DNA of 64,000 nucleotides from an uncultured Amylibacter sp. (GTDB lineage Bacteria; Pseudomonadota; Alphaproteobacteria; Rhodobacterales; Rhodobacteraceae): the NCBI GenBank assembly GCA_943846615.1, contig OX044354.1, positions 1,319,001 to 1,383,000 of the forward strand, in the 5' to 3' direction. Shown one piece after another: positions 1 through 8,272 of this stretch. The notes under the pieces were generated by a model. That model saw nothing but the letters and a program-made list of their open reading frames with translations, did no database searches and was not told where the DNA came from. How positions within the stretch are numbered: the stretch's first letter is position 1; each line of letters starts with the position of its first letter. Made by a program: the position numbers and the translations under genes.

Positions 1-136
1 GCAGGTCAGACACAGAGAGTTTGCGCGCGTGTTTTGCCAGAGTGTTTGCATCCGTAATGAAATCAGGGGTGGATGAATTTAGGTTTTCGACGGGTTCGAA
101 ATCCATTTTTTTAGCTGGGGAAATGACGGCGAGCAT
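1..136 (-). CDS. yaaA: YaaA family peroxide-stress protein (N-terminal part, runs off the window)
   Basis: Only the first 45 codons are present; the rest lies beyond base 1. The peptide starts MLAVISPAKKMDF and continues with a 'KHARKLSVSDL' stretch, matching the N-terminus of E. coli YaaA (DUF328), a DNA-binding protein that lowers free iron during peroxide stress. The ATG at 136 is preceded on the minus strand by AAAGGA at good spacing, which fixes the start. It lies downstream of recQ on the same strand with a gap of about 100 bases, so co-transcription is possible but not shown. Confidence 0.8.
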   Translation of the reverse strand, partial: MLAVISPAKKMDFEPVENLNSSTPDFITDANTLAKHARKLSVSDL

Positions 137-238
137 GAGCGTGTCCTTTTAGAATTATTCTAAATATAACAGGGAAATTTTAGAGGCCAAGTTTATTTTC
201 TGTGCCCATCGTCTGAAATGTCACGCTAGGTGTTCCGC

Positions 239-2269
239 CTATGCCGTTTCCAATATTTCCAAGAACGCATCGCCGAAGCGTTCCGTTTTGCGATCCCCTA
301 AGATCCGTTCCATCGCGGCCAAGTCGCGGGGTTTGGATTCGGCAACTTTGGCCAGCAGGCTGGCCGAACAGGCCATGGGTTTGTCGTGACCATGGGGGCC
401 GGTCATGAGTTCCAACTGTGCGGCCTGTAATTGATCGAAAACTGCGCCCGCATCGCGGCCTGCGAGGCGACGGCGTGTAGGGTGTTGTTCAGCGACACTG
501 TCGTTGATCACCTCTAGGAATGCCTTGCCGTAGCGTTCTAGCTTTACGGCACCGACGCCAGAAAGTTGGGCGAAGTCGTCCAGATTGGCGGGACGGGTGC
601 GAGCCATTTCCATCAGGACGGCATCGGCGAAAACGACATAGGCGGGGGCGTTTAATGCTTCGGCTAATGCGCGGCGTTTTGATTTTAGGGCAGAGAAGAG
701 TGGCTCGTCCTCTTCGGCGACCAATGATTTGACTTTAACGCGGCGCGTTTCCTTGGTGATTGTATCGCGGCGGAGTTCGATTTTATCCTCGTCTCGTAGG
801 ATTGGACGCGCGGCGTGGGTCATGCGGAATGCACCGAAGCGTTCCATGTCGGGGCGGATCAGATCGTAGCCCATCATTTGGCGGAAGACAGCCTGCCACT
901 CTCCTTTGGAGTAATCCTTGCCGACGCCAAAAGTTGGGAGGCTTTCGTGGCCATGTTGACGAGTTTTGTCGGTGGATTGACCACGCAGGATGTCGATCAG
1001 ATGGCCCGCGCCGAAGCGTTCATCAGTGCGTAGGATTGCGGATAGGGCCATGCGGACGTGGGTGGTGCCGTCGAAAAGTTCGGGTGGTTTATCGCACAGG
1101 TCGCAGTTGCCGCATTTTTTGATTTCGTCGCCGAAATATCCCAACAGGACGCGGCGGCGGCATCGACGCGCCTCAGCCAAACCCAAGAGTGCGTTTAGGC
1201 GACCGTGATCTGCCTCTTTGCGTTCCGTTGGGGCCAAGCCTTCGTCGATTTGAGAGCGGCGCAGGCGGATGTCATCGGCACCGTATAATGTGAGTGTTTC
1301 GGCTGGGGCGCCATCGCGGCCTGCGCGGCCGATTTCTTGGTAATAACTCTCGATTGATTTGGGCAGGTCGGCGTGGATGACGTAGCGGATATCGGGTTTG
1401 TCGATGCCCATACCAAAGGCAACGGTGGCAACAACGATTAGGCCATCTTCGACCTGAAAACGGCGTTCGGCGTTGCGGCGATCTTCGGCATCCATGCCTG
1501 CGTGGTAATGGATTGCAGCGTGGCCCGCGGCGCGTAGTGCCTGGGCCAATGTTTCGCATTTTGCACGCGATCCACAATAGATGATGCCCGACTGACCCTT
1601 GCGCGAAGCGGTGAAGTTTAGCACCTGTTGGCGCGGGGCATTTTTGGGAGCGAACGCAAGGTGTATGTTGGGGCGATCGAAGCCCTGAAGGAAGATTTTG
1701 GGTTGGCGATTGGCGAACAGACGCGCGACGATTTCGTCTTGGGTCTCGGGGTCTGCGGTGGCGGTGAAGGCAGCCAATGGGACGTTTAGTTTTTCGCGCA
1801 ACTCGCCGATGCGCAGGTAGTCGGGGCGGAAATCGTGACCCCATTGTGAGACACAGTGAGCCTCGTCCACGGCGATGAAGTTGATGTTGAGATTGGACAA
1901 CATGCGTTGTGTGCCAAAGTTTGCCAAACGTTCGGGGGCAACATAGAGAAGTTTTAGTTGATTATTTTCAAGTGCTTGGAAGACGGTTTCGGTTTCTTCC
2001 TCTGTATTACCAGAGGTTAGTGCGCCCGCGTTTACGCCCAAGGATTGCAGGGCCGAAACCTGATCGCGCATCAAGGCAATCAGCGGGGATACAACCAATG
2101 TCACACCTTCGCTGGCCAATGCAGGTAGTTGAAAACAAAGAGATTTTCCGCCGCCGGTTGGCATGATTGCCAACACGTCATCACCCGCAACAACCGCGTC
2201 AACGATTTCGGATTGGCCATCGCGAAATGCGTCGTGACCGAAGACTGATTTCAAGAGATCAGCGGGCAT
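239..2269 (-). CDS. recQ: ATP-dependent DNA helicase RecQ
   Basis: A 3'-5' superfamily 2 helicase acting in recombination and fork repair. The 676-residue product has Walker A MPTGGGKS at 36-43, DEAH at 135-138, the conserved QEIGRAGRDG motif VI, and a zinc-binding CGNCDLC cluster in the RQC region. An HRDC domain follows around 515-585, and a second HRDC-like segment ends the protein (about 637-676). At 676 residues it is somewhat longer than the usual single-HRDC enzyme of about 600, which fits the second module. It starts with ATG and sits downstream of the COG3904-like gene with a 66-base gap. Confidence 0.95.
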   Translation of the reverse strand: MPADLLKSVFGHDAFRDGQSEIVDAVVAGDDVLAIMPTGGGKSLCFQLPALASEGVTLVVSPLIALMRDQVSALQSLGVNAGALTSGNTEEETETVFQALENNQLKLLYVAPERLANFGTQRMLSNLNINFIAVDEAHCVSQWGHDFRPDYLRIGELREKLNVPLAAFTATADPETQDEIVARLFANRQPKIFLQGFDRPNIHLAFAPKNAPRQQVLNFTASRKGQSGIIYCGSRAKCETLAQALRAAGHAAIHYHAGMDAEDRRNAERRFQVEDGLIVVATVAFGMGIDKPDIRYVIHADLPKSIESYYQEIGRAGRDGAPAETLTLYGADDIRLRRSQIDEGLAPTERKEADHGRLNALLGLAEARRCRRRVLLGYFGDEIKKCGNCDLCDKPPELFDGTTHVRMALSAILRTDERFGAGHLIDILRGQSTDKTRQHGHESLPTFGVGKDYSKGEWQAVFRQMMGYDLIRPDMERFGAFRMTHAARPILRDEDKIELRRDTITKETRRVKVKSLVAEEDEPLFSALKSKRRALAEALNAPAYVVFADAVLMEMARTRPANLDDFAQLSGVGAVKLERYGKAFLEVINDSVAEQHPTRRRLAGRDAGAVFDQLQAAQLELMTGPHGHDKPMACSASLLAKVAESKPRDLAAMERILGDRKTERFGDAFLEILETA

Positions 2270-2335
2270 TGGGATCCTGTTGGTTTTTATTCAGCACATC
2301 ATTCACACATTGAGAAATTGTGAACAAGAGCTGTT

Positions 2336-3163
2336 TCATTTTAGGATGTTTGCCGTGTGTAAATCCGCATGGGTTGGGTGCCACATTTCATCCGAAGGGG
2401 TGTTGAAAATTTGGTTGATAAAACTGTTGGGTGTATTGATGCGTTTGAAACGTGCGATGTCTTTGGCTTGTTCGGTTGCGATGTTGATTTGTTGGCCTGT
2501 GTGATTGTGGCGATAGGCATAAGCGTGAAAGCCAAAGCGTGCGGTTGCTGCGGCCGTGCGATTTTGTCCCGCGATGAAGATGATTGTGCAAGCCGAGAAG
2601 CAATTGGTTGTGACGTGAGTGTCCAAGCCGCGTTCAACAATCAGGCGGTGGAAACCGCGCGCGGCGAAAATGTTTCCTCCTTGGGAATCCAACACGACAC
2701 GGCGTAGCTTTTCAACATCAAGAATATCGCGGAAAGCGTTGTATTGTTTTAAATTAATTGGCCCAGTGATTTCGATTTCGGCCCCGTCTGGTGAGCGTGC
2801 TAATGTGATGATTGCGGGATCGACGAAGGGTGGCGGTGAGGGATCATACAGGTGGTGATACTGATCGGTGACCTGCCAAATTGTACTGATGGTGATTGCA
2901 GTTGTGATAAAGAACAAGGCGATTAATTTGAAGATGCCATCGGGGTGATCAAGCCCGCGTTTTGCCGATTCAATTGAGCCATTGATCTGCCAAATTAAGA
3001 TGATGGTAATGATTGGAAACAGGACCATCCAAATTTTGGTGGATGCAGTTTGAAATACGGTTGCGATACCATAGGTTAGGAAACGAACACCAATGAGATT
3101 GATTGCGATCAGCCAGATGAAATGTGTGTGGCCTGTCCAGTGAGTTTTGATATGGTTGTGCAA
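2336..3163 (-). CDS. Membrane-anchored ClpP/crotonase-fold protein (COG3904-like)
   Basis: About 275 residues. The N-terminal half carries roughly three hydrophobic segments (about 15-37, 45-62 and 80-98). The C-terminal half resembles the ClpP/crotonase-like fold of COG3904 predicted periplasmic proteins: 'LDSQGGNIFAARGF' is the oxyanion-type Gly-Gly turn, and 'CFSACTIIF' carries the candidate nucleophile serine. Function is unknown; proteolysis is only inferred from the fold. No in-frame ATG exists before residue 46. The likely start is TTG at 3163, preceded by GAGG, with an in-frame stop shortly upstream. rsmD is 33 bases upstream on the same strand, suggesting one transcript. Confidence 0.65.
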   Translation of the reverse strand: MHNHIKTHWTGHTHFIWLIAINLIGVRFLTYGIATVFQTASTKIWMVLFPIITIILIWQINGSIESAKRGLDHPDGIFKLIALFFITTAITISTIWQVTDQYHHLYDPSPPPFVDPAIITLARSPDGAEIEITGPINLKQYNAFRDILDVEKLRRVVLDSQGGNIFAARGFHRLIVERGLDTHVTTNCFSACTIIFIAGQNRTAAATARFGFHAYAYRHNHTGQQINIATEQAKDIARFKRINTPNSFINQIFNTPSDEMWHPTHADLHTANILK

Positions 3164-3196
3164 TGCATCCTCGCGCTTTGGATGAGGTTAGCACAT

Positions 3197-3757
3197 TTAG
3201 GCCACTTCTAAAACATGCACCCATGTGTCGCCGTATTTGCGTGCGTCCAGCATGGTGAAACCTGTGGGCGGAATTTGTTTTGTGTTTTCTTCCCAGACAC
3301 ACAGTGCATCATCCGTCAGCCAGCCCCCATCCAGCGCGGATGTCAGCGCGCTTTGCCCCATGGATTTTCCATATGGTGGATCGAGGAAAACCAGGTTGAA
3401 AGGTTCGTGATTTGCGGGGCCCATTTGGGTGGCGTCGCGGCGATAGATTTTGGATTTGCCGATGGCGCGTAGGATGTCTGTGTTTTGGCGGATCAGGGCG
3501 CGGGATTTTATGCCGTCGTCAACGAACAAAGTGTATGCGGCACCACGTGAGATTGCCTCGAATCCCAATGCACCTGTGCCTGCGAACAAGTCCAGTACGC
3601 GCGCGTCTGTGATTGGGTCACCGTAACCGCCATTTATCAACAGGTTAAAGATGCTCTCGCGGACGCGATCCGTGGTGGGGCGCAGGTGGGCGGTTTCGTC
3701 ACCTGTGCCGACGTCCGCCAAATGGGTGCCACGATTTTTGCCACCGATGATGCGCAT
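3197..3757 (-). CDS. rsmD: 16S rRNA (guanine(966)-N(2))-methyltransferase RsmD
   Basis: A SAM-dependent enzyme that methylates G966 of 16S rRNA in the small subunit. The 186-residue product has the family's N-terminal MRIIGGKNRG and 'LRPTTDRVRESIFNLL' signature, a Rossmann SAM loop 'VLDLFAGTGALGFEA', and the catalytic 'FLDPPYG' motif. Length is normal for the family. Its ATG overlaps the stop of the flavoprotein gene by one base (TAATG), so the two are probably translationally coupled. Confidence 0.95.
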   Translation of the reverse strand: MRIIGGKNRGTHLADVGTGDETAHLRPTTDRVRESIFNLLINGGYGDPITDARVLDLFAGTGALGFEAISRGAAYTLFVDDGIKSRALIRQNTDILRAIGKSKIYRRDATQMGPANHEPFNLVFLDPPYGKSMGQSALTSALDGGWLTDDALCVWEENTKQIPPTGFTMLDARKYGDTWVHVLEVA

Positions 3758-4956
3758 TATAACAGAGCCTTTAGATCAGATGTGGGGTCGGCGATGATGG
3801 CACGATCAGGTGATTTTTCCGCCTCTATCAAGCGTTTGCCGATCATGTATGCGCGAGGGTCGTTCATGGCATCAACGGCCAACAATGTTTCGCCCTTATA
3901 ATACCAAAAAGATGTGGTTGTTTCAGTGATCCGCGATACCACATTATCATAGCCCGTATTCAGGCCCGCGATTTGTAATTTGACGTCGAACTGATCCGAC
4001 CAAAACCATGGCTTGGCAGTATATTCATTTTCCGCACCGATGATATTTGTGGCGACTAGTTCCGCCTGATCAATTGCGTTGGGCACACTTTCGAGACGAA
4101 TGCGCGTGCCGCGATATGGGAAAGAGGCGCAATCGCCAGCGGCCCAAATACCATCAATGGATGAGCGGCCCTGTGCGTCTGTTTTAATGCCGTTTTCGAT
4201 TTCGCAGCCCGCCAGTTCGGCCAGCGTAATGGATGGGGTGATACCAACACCCGCAATGACGAAATCCACGTCCAGTGTGGTACCATCGGTGAGTTCGGCA
4301 GCGGTAACGCGGGTATCGCCGATCAGTTTTGAAAGGCCAACGCCCTCGCGTATATCGACACCATGGGATTTGTGTAGTGTGCGAAAATAGTCAGATGTTT
4401 CGGGGGCGGCGACGCGTTGTAGGATGCGTTCCGCCATTTCAACAAGTGTGACACGCAGGCCAAGTTTTGCGGCTACGGCTGCGGCCTCTAACCCGATATA
4501 ACCGCCGCCGATAATCAAGACGTGGCGATTTTCGATGAATTCGGGTTGCATCGCATCCACGTCCGTCAGGCCGCGCACTACGTAGACGCCGCTCAGATCA
4601 CCGCCAATGGATGTGGGTAAGCGGCGAGGATCGGATCCAGTGGTAAAGATGAGGTGATCGTACGATAGGGTTTCATCGCCGATAGCGATTGTCTGGGCGT
4701 CAGAATCGATACCCGTGACGGTTTCGCCAAGGCGAAGGGTGATGTTCATATCGGCATAAAATTCAAACGGGCGCAGGTACAGACGTTCCAATTCCATTTC
4801 GCCCAGCAAGTATTTTTTTGACAATGGCGGACGCTGATATGGTGGGGCAGTTTCCGCGCCGATCAAGGTGATTTCACCGTCAAACCCAGCGTTGCGTAGT
4901 TTTACCACGGCTGATGAACCCGCCTGCCCTGCACCGATCACGATGACGTGTGACAT
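3757..4956 (-). CDS. FAD/NAD-dependent oxidoreductase, ferredoxin/rhodocoxin reductase type
   Basis: About 399 residues. It has an N-terminal FAD dinucleotide fold (VIVIGAGQAGSSAV), a central NAD(P)-binding fold (VLIIGGGYIGLEAA) and the late FAD motif 'GIWAAGDCASF'. This is the layout of the reductases that pass electrons from NAD(P)H to a 2Fe-2S ferredoxin feeding P450s or dioxygenases. No ferredoxin or oxygenase partner is adjacent, so the acceptor is unknown. A TTG at 4974 would extend it by six residues, but the ATG at 4956 has AAGGA six bases upstream and directly precedes the dinucleotide fold, so it is preferred. Confidence 0.85.
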   Translation of the reverse strand: MSHVIVIGAGQAGSSAVVKLRNAGFDGEITLIGAETAPPYQRPPLSKKYLLGEMELERLYLRPFEFYADMNITLRLGETVTGIDSDAQTIAIGDETLSYDHLIFTTGSDPRRLPTSIGGDLSGVYVVRGLTDVDAMQPEFIENRHVLIIGGGYIGLEAAAVAAKLGLRVTLVEMAERILQRVAAPETSDYFRTLHKSHGVDIREGVGLSKLIGDTRVTAAELTDGTTLDVDFVIAGVGITPSITLAELAGCEIENGIKTDAQGRSSIDGIWAAGDCASFPYRGTRIRLESVPNAIDQAELVATNIIGAENEYTAKPWFWSDQFDVKLQIAGLNTGYDNVVSRITETTTSFWYYKGETLLAVDAMNDPRAYMIGKRLIEAEKSPDRAIIADPTSDLKALL

Positions 4957-5031
4957 AGAATATCCTTGATACAAGTTTGTTATCTCTGAATATAACTACT
5001 ACTAGAACTTGAGAAATGAAAAGGGTGATTT

Positions 5032-5520
5032 ATGACAATTTCTGTAGGAGACACGCTGCCAGCAGCGAAATTTCAATATATGAGCGCCAATGGGCCTGCG
5101 GTTTACACGATGGCCGAATTGACCGCAGGTAAGAAAATCGTGATTTTCGCTCTACCTGGCGCATATACGTCCACTTGTTCGACCGCACATATGCCCAGCT
5201 TTACACGCAATGCGGATGCAATCCGCGCCAAGGGAGTGGATGCCATTTATTGTTTGGCTGTGAATGATGTGTTTGTGATGCAATCTTGGGCAGAAGAATT
5301 GGGTGCTGACGCAGCAGGTATTGGTATGTTGTCGGATAGTGATGGTTCATACACAGCAAAAATTGGGTTTGATTTTTCCGCACCTCCTGTTGGATTGATC
5401 GGGCGATCAAGGCGGTATTCAATGATTGTTGACGATGGTGTTGTGACCATGCTGAACGAAGAAATTGAGCGCGGTGTTTGTGACATTTCAGGCGCTGAAA
5501 CGATACTGGATCAGCTGTAA
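5032..5520 (+). CDS. Peroxiredoxin, Prx5/AhpE-like thiol peroxidase
   Basis: A 162-residue thioredoxin-fold peroxidase that reduces H2O2 and alkyl hydroperoxides. The active-site motif PGAYTSTCS (PxxxTxxC) sits near residues 43-51 and holds the peroxidatic cysteine. The length and the '[12 protein letters not shown]' context match the Prx5 subfamily, usually recycled by glutaredoxin/GSH. It is divergent from the flavoprotein gene and its 3' end overlaps the end of the convergent phhB-like gene by 10 bases. Confidence 0.9.
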   Translation: MTISVGDTLPAAKFQYMSANGPAVYTMAELTAGKKIVIFALPGAYTSTCSTAHMPSFTRNADAIRAKGVDAIYCLAVNDVFVMQSWAEELGADAAGIGMLSDSDGSYTAKIGFDFSAPPVGLIGRSRRYSMIVDDGVVTMLNEEIERGVCDISGAETILDQL

Positions 5521-5807
5521 AGCAAATCCATTTTGATCGCTAAATCGATATCTAATTCCGTCAACCCGTCCGCCGAATGTGTGGTCAGGGTGACGGAGAC
5601 ACGGTTATAGACGTTCGACCATTCTGGATGGTGGTCCATTTTTTCCGCCAATATCGCCACGGATGACATCCAACCAAATGCTTGGGCGAAGGATTTGAAT
5701 TTAAATTCCTTGGTGATTGCATCGCGTACATCGGCCATTTCCCAGCCCTGTTCGATCAGTGCTGGGATTTTTAATGCGCGAGTGCGTTCAGTAAGTTTTG
5801 CTGGCAT
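5511..5807 (-). CDS. phhB: 4a-hydroxytetrahydrobiopterin dehydratase (PCD/DCoH)
   Basis: A 98-residue pterin-4a-carbinolamine dehydratase, which regenerates dihydropterin after aromatic amino acid hydroxylation. The hallmark '[16 protein letters not shown]' region carries the catalytic histidine pair. It is the last gene of the minus-strand operon: its ATG follows the stop of the GNAT gene with no gap (TAAATG). No phenylalanine hydroxylase gene is in the window; such stand-alone copies are common in alphaproteobacteria and may serve another pterin enzyme, including the molybdopterin dehydratase role proposed for some family members. Confidence 0.92.
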   Translation of the reverse strand: MPAKLTERTRALKIPALIEQGWEMADVRDAITKEFKFKSFAQAFGWMSSVAILAEKMDHHPEWSNVYNRVSVTLTTHSADGLTELDIDLAIKMDLLYS

Positions 5808-6986
5808 TTATTCCGCTTTCGTTTTTTTGAATGGGCCATAAGACGTGAGGATTTCGATGTCTTGGCCGACAGCATTTCGTTCGGCGTTTAGGTATGTTTG
5901 GACGGCTTCGGCGAAGCCCGCATTGGGGATGTAATGCAGGGAATATGTCGGGGTTGGCAAGTAACCGCGTGCGAGTTTGTGTTCACCTTGGGCGCCAGCC
6001 TCTACTGTTTTTAAGCCGTGTTCGATGGCATAGTCGATGGCGCGATAGTAGCTGAGTTCGAAGTGCAAAAACGGGTGGTGTTCGGTACAACCCCAGTAGC
6101 GACCAAAAAGGGTATCGCGTCCGATGAAGTTCAAAGCCCCCGCAATCCATGCGCCATTGTTTTCACATAAAAACAGAACAATATCATAGCGCAGGGTTTC
6201 AAGGGCAATATCGAAGAATTCGCGCGTTAGGTATGGCGTTCCCCATTTGCGTGCACCTGTATCGCAATAGAATTCCCAGATTGCGTTCATATGTTCAGGC
6301 TGGATGTCGTCGCCTGTGAAGGTATGAAATGTACCACCAAAATTGGCGGCACCGACGCGCTCCTTGCGGATGTTTTTTCGTTTGCGTGAAGACAGTTTTG
6401 ACAGGAAATCGTCGAAGGTTTTATAGTTGTCGTCTTGCCAATGGAACTGTTGTCCGACGCGTTGCATCAGGCCCAGATTAGGGGCAGTATTGTATTCATC
6501 CTCGGTGCAGAATGTGATGTGGGCCGATGACCAGTTTTGTTGTTCGACCACGGCATGAATGCCTTGGGTTAGTGCGATGCGTGCCGTTTCCGTGTGATCG
6601 GGATGGGTTAGGAAACGGCGTCCTGTTACGGGGGTGAAAGGGGCGGCGATTTGCAGTTTGGGATAGTATCGTCCGCCTGCGTTTTCAAAAGCGTGCGCCC
6701 AGTTGTGATCGAAGATGTATTCGCCCTGCGAATGCCCCTTGGCAAAGCTGGGCAGGACGCCGATGATTTGGTCGCCCATTTGAGCCGTTATGTAATTTGG
6801 CATCCAACCGGTGCCCTGGCCGACGGATCCGCTGTCTTCTAGCGCCTTAAGGAATCGATAGGTGGTGAAGGGATCAATGGGGCGCGTTTTTGGGGATTCG
6901 GGGCAAGCGCAAGCGTCCCATTCGGGTTGACCGATATCTGCAATCGATTGATGGACGCTGATTTGGACTGGAGGCGTATCGGTCAT
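5808..6986 (-). CDS. GNAT family N-acetyltransferase, COG3146/DUF482 (peptidogalycan-like)
   Basis: About 392 residues of the DUF482 type, with tandem GNAT-like folds related to FemABX proteins. Telling segments are 'LPSFAKGHSQGEYIFDHNWA', 'KLSSRKRKNIRKER', 'GRYWGCTEHHPFLHFE' and 'VEAGAQGEHKLARGY'. The substrate is not established. The open frame extends to 7226, but that extension is rich in Arg and Pro and lies inside the glycerophosphodiesterase gene in another frame. The ATG at 6986 makes a 4-base ATGA overlap with that gene's stop, the same coupling as the gene before it, so it is taken as the start. Confidence 0.88.
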   Translation of the reverse strand: MTDTPPVQISVHQSIADIGQPEWDACACPESPKTRPIDPFTTYRFLKALEDSGSVGQGTGWMPNYITAQMGDQIIGVLPSFAKGHSQGEYIFDHNWAHAFENAGGRYYPKLQIAAPFTPVTGRRFLTHPDHTETARIALTQGIHAVVEQQNWSSAHITFCTEDEYNTAPNLGLMQRVGQQFHWQDDNYKTFDDFLSKLSSRKRKNIRKERVGAANFGGTFHTFTGDDIQPEHMNAIWEFYCDTGARKWGTPYLTREFFDIALETLRYDIVLFLCENNGAWIAGALNFIGRDTLFGRYWGCTEHHPFLHFELSYYRAIDYAIEHGLKTVEAGAQGEHKLARGYLPTPTYSLHYIPNAGFAEAVQTYLNAERNAVGQDIEILTSYGPFKKTKAE

Positions 6987-7747
6987 TTCACGCCTTTGGG
7001 CATGTATCCCTCGAATGTGATGGAATCGACGATTTTGCGGGCCTCTGATTCTTGGGATTCTGTGCGGACTGTCCAACAGAAGATTGTGGCGCCTTGGGAT
7101 TTTAATTCTGCGACGCGGGGGGCAAACAGATCGGCGCGGTTGTGGGAAATGAAGCTGGCGTTGATCTGGTCGTAGTGTGGGATTTGGGCCAGTTCCGCGC
7201 GACGTTCTGCAGGAACATTTGGCCAATCAGAGGCGTTGTAAGGATCAGTGACGATACCTCGTGGCACGTCGGGAGCCAGCATGGCGCAGCGGGCGATCAT
7301 GTTTGGGTTAAATGACATGACTGCGATGGGTCCCTTGTATGATCGCATGATCTCACAGGCAGTGGATTCGAGTTCGGAAAGGGCCGGGCCGAGGGTGCCA
7401 TCTTGGTCCTTTAGCTCGACTAATACGGGAACGCGGCCTGCGGTGTGGGCTAGGAATTCATCGAAACGCAGGATTACGCGCGTTCCGCCTAATAGTGGAA
7501 TTTGTTGTAATTCCAGAGCGTTGCGATCCGATATTAAACCCGTTTCATCTGTCAGGCGATCCAACTCGTAATCGTGAAATACCATCGGCACGCCGTCCGC
7601 AGACAGTTGCAGATCGATTTCCACGGCAAGGCCGTGTTGTATGGCGGCGTCCAACCCTTCGTATGAATTTTCGGGACGACCTGCGTTTACATCATGTAAT
7701 GTGCGATGGGCGATGGGGCCGTCAATGAAGGGTTGAAGCGGGTTCAT
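6983..7747 (-). CDS. Glycerophosphodiester phosphodiesterase
   Basis: A 254-residue GDPD/UgpQ-type TIM-barrel enzyme that hydrolyses deacylated phospholipids to glycerol-3-phosphate and an alcohol. Early 'IAHRTLHDVNAGRPENS' supplies the catalytic His-Arg and the Glu-Asn pair; 'EIDLQLSADGVPMVFHDYELDRLT' carries the metal-binding E-x-D and the second catalytic His. The first motif reads AHRTLHD rather than the more usual AHRG. No signal peptide is seen, so it is probably cytoplasmic. The ATG at 7747 overlaps the ridA-like stop by four bases; the longer frame to 7909 is rejected as a shadow. Confidence 0.9.
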   Translation of the reverse strand: MNPLQPFIDGPIAHRTLHDVNAGRPENSYEGLDAAIQHGLAVEIDLQLSADGVPMVFHDYELDRLTDETGLISDRNALELQQIPLLGGTRVILRFDEFLAHTAGRVPVLVELKDQDGTLGPALSELESTACEIMRSYKGPIAVMSFNPNMIARCAMLAPDVPRGIVTDPYNASDWPNVPAERRAELAQIPHYDQINASFISHNRADLFAPRVAELKSQGATIFCWTVRTESQESEARKIVDSITFEGYMPKGVK

Positions 7748-8208
7748 TTGATTTGAAAGATGCCTTCGATTTCGACGGCTACGCCCAAGGGCAGGCTGGA
7801 TGATCCCACCGCCGCGCGGGCGTGTTTGCCTGCGTTGCCAAATACCTCGCCGATGAAATCTGAAGCGCCGTTGATGACTTTGGGGTGGTCGGCGAAATCG
7901 GGGGTGCAATTTACAAAACCGCCCAGTTTGACCACCTGAACCAAGCGATCCAAATCACCATCGCATGCTGCCTTTAGCTGTGCCATCAAGTTTATCGCGC
8001 AGCTTTTTGCTGCTGCTTGGCCCTGCTCGACGGTAAAATCATCACCGAGTTTTCCGTTGATCCGACCATCCGCATCCTGCGAAATTTGACCAGAGACATA
8101 GACCATATCGCCAACGGTCACATAGGGTACATAGTTCGCCGCAGGTGCTGGCGCATCCGGCAAGGTGACGCCCAGTTCAGCAAGGCGCGTTTCGTATGTT
8201 CCAGACAT
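7744..8208 (-). CDS. RidA/YjgF/YER057c family protein
   Basis: A 154-residue member of the RidA family, whose best-known members hydrolyse reactive enamine/imine intermediates such as 2-aminoacrylate. Family features are 'VYVSGQISQDADGRINGKLG' and the C-terminal 'HARAAVGSSSLPLGVAVEIEGI' with the conserved Arg. At 154 residues it belongs to the longer YjgF-like branch (canonical RidA is about 128), so deaminase activity cannot be assumed. It is the first gene of the four-gene operon running to 5511; AAGGGA precedes the ATG. Confidence 0.9.
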   Translation of the reverse strand: MSGTYETRLAELGVTLPDAPAPAANYVPYVTVGDMVYVSGQISQDADGRINGKLGDDFTVEQGQAAAKSCAINLMAQLKAACDGDLDRLVQVVKLGGFVNCTPDFADHPKVINGASDFIGEVFGNAGKHARAAVGSSSLPLGVAVEIEGIFQIK

Positions 8209-8272
8209 GGTATTTCCCTTTCAACATTTTTGAAAAGGCTACTGGTTATGGGAATTTTCGCAAGAGGAAACG

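Noticed and set aside
6987..7226. An 80-residue N-terminal extension of the GNAT protein
   Set aside because: Arg/Pro-rich shadow of the glycerophosphodiesterase gene; ATG 6986 with ATGA overlap is a better start.
7748..7909. A 54-residue extension of the glycerophosphodiesterase
   Set aside because: Shadow of the ridA-like gene in another frame; ATG 7747 gives an ATGA overlap and the right family length.
8217..8238. Hairpin before the ridA-like gene as a terminator of the T1SS operon
   Set aside because: An eight-pair stem with a bulge and no following T run on the minus strand; it also covers the ridA ribosome site.
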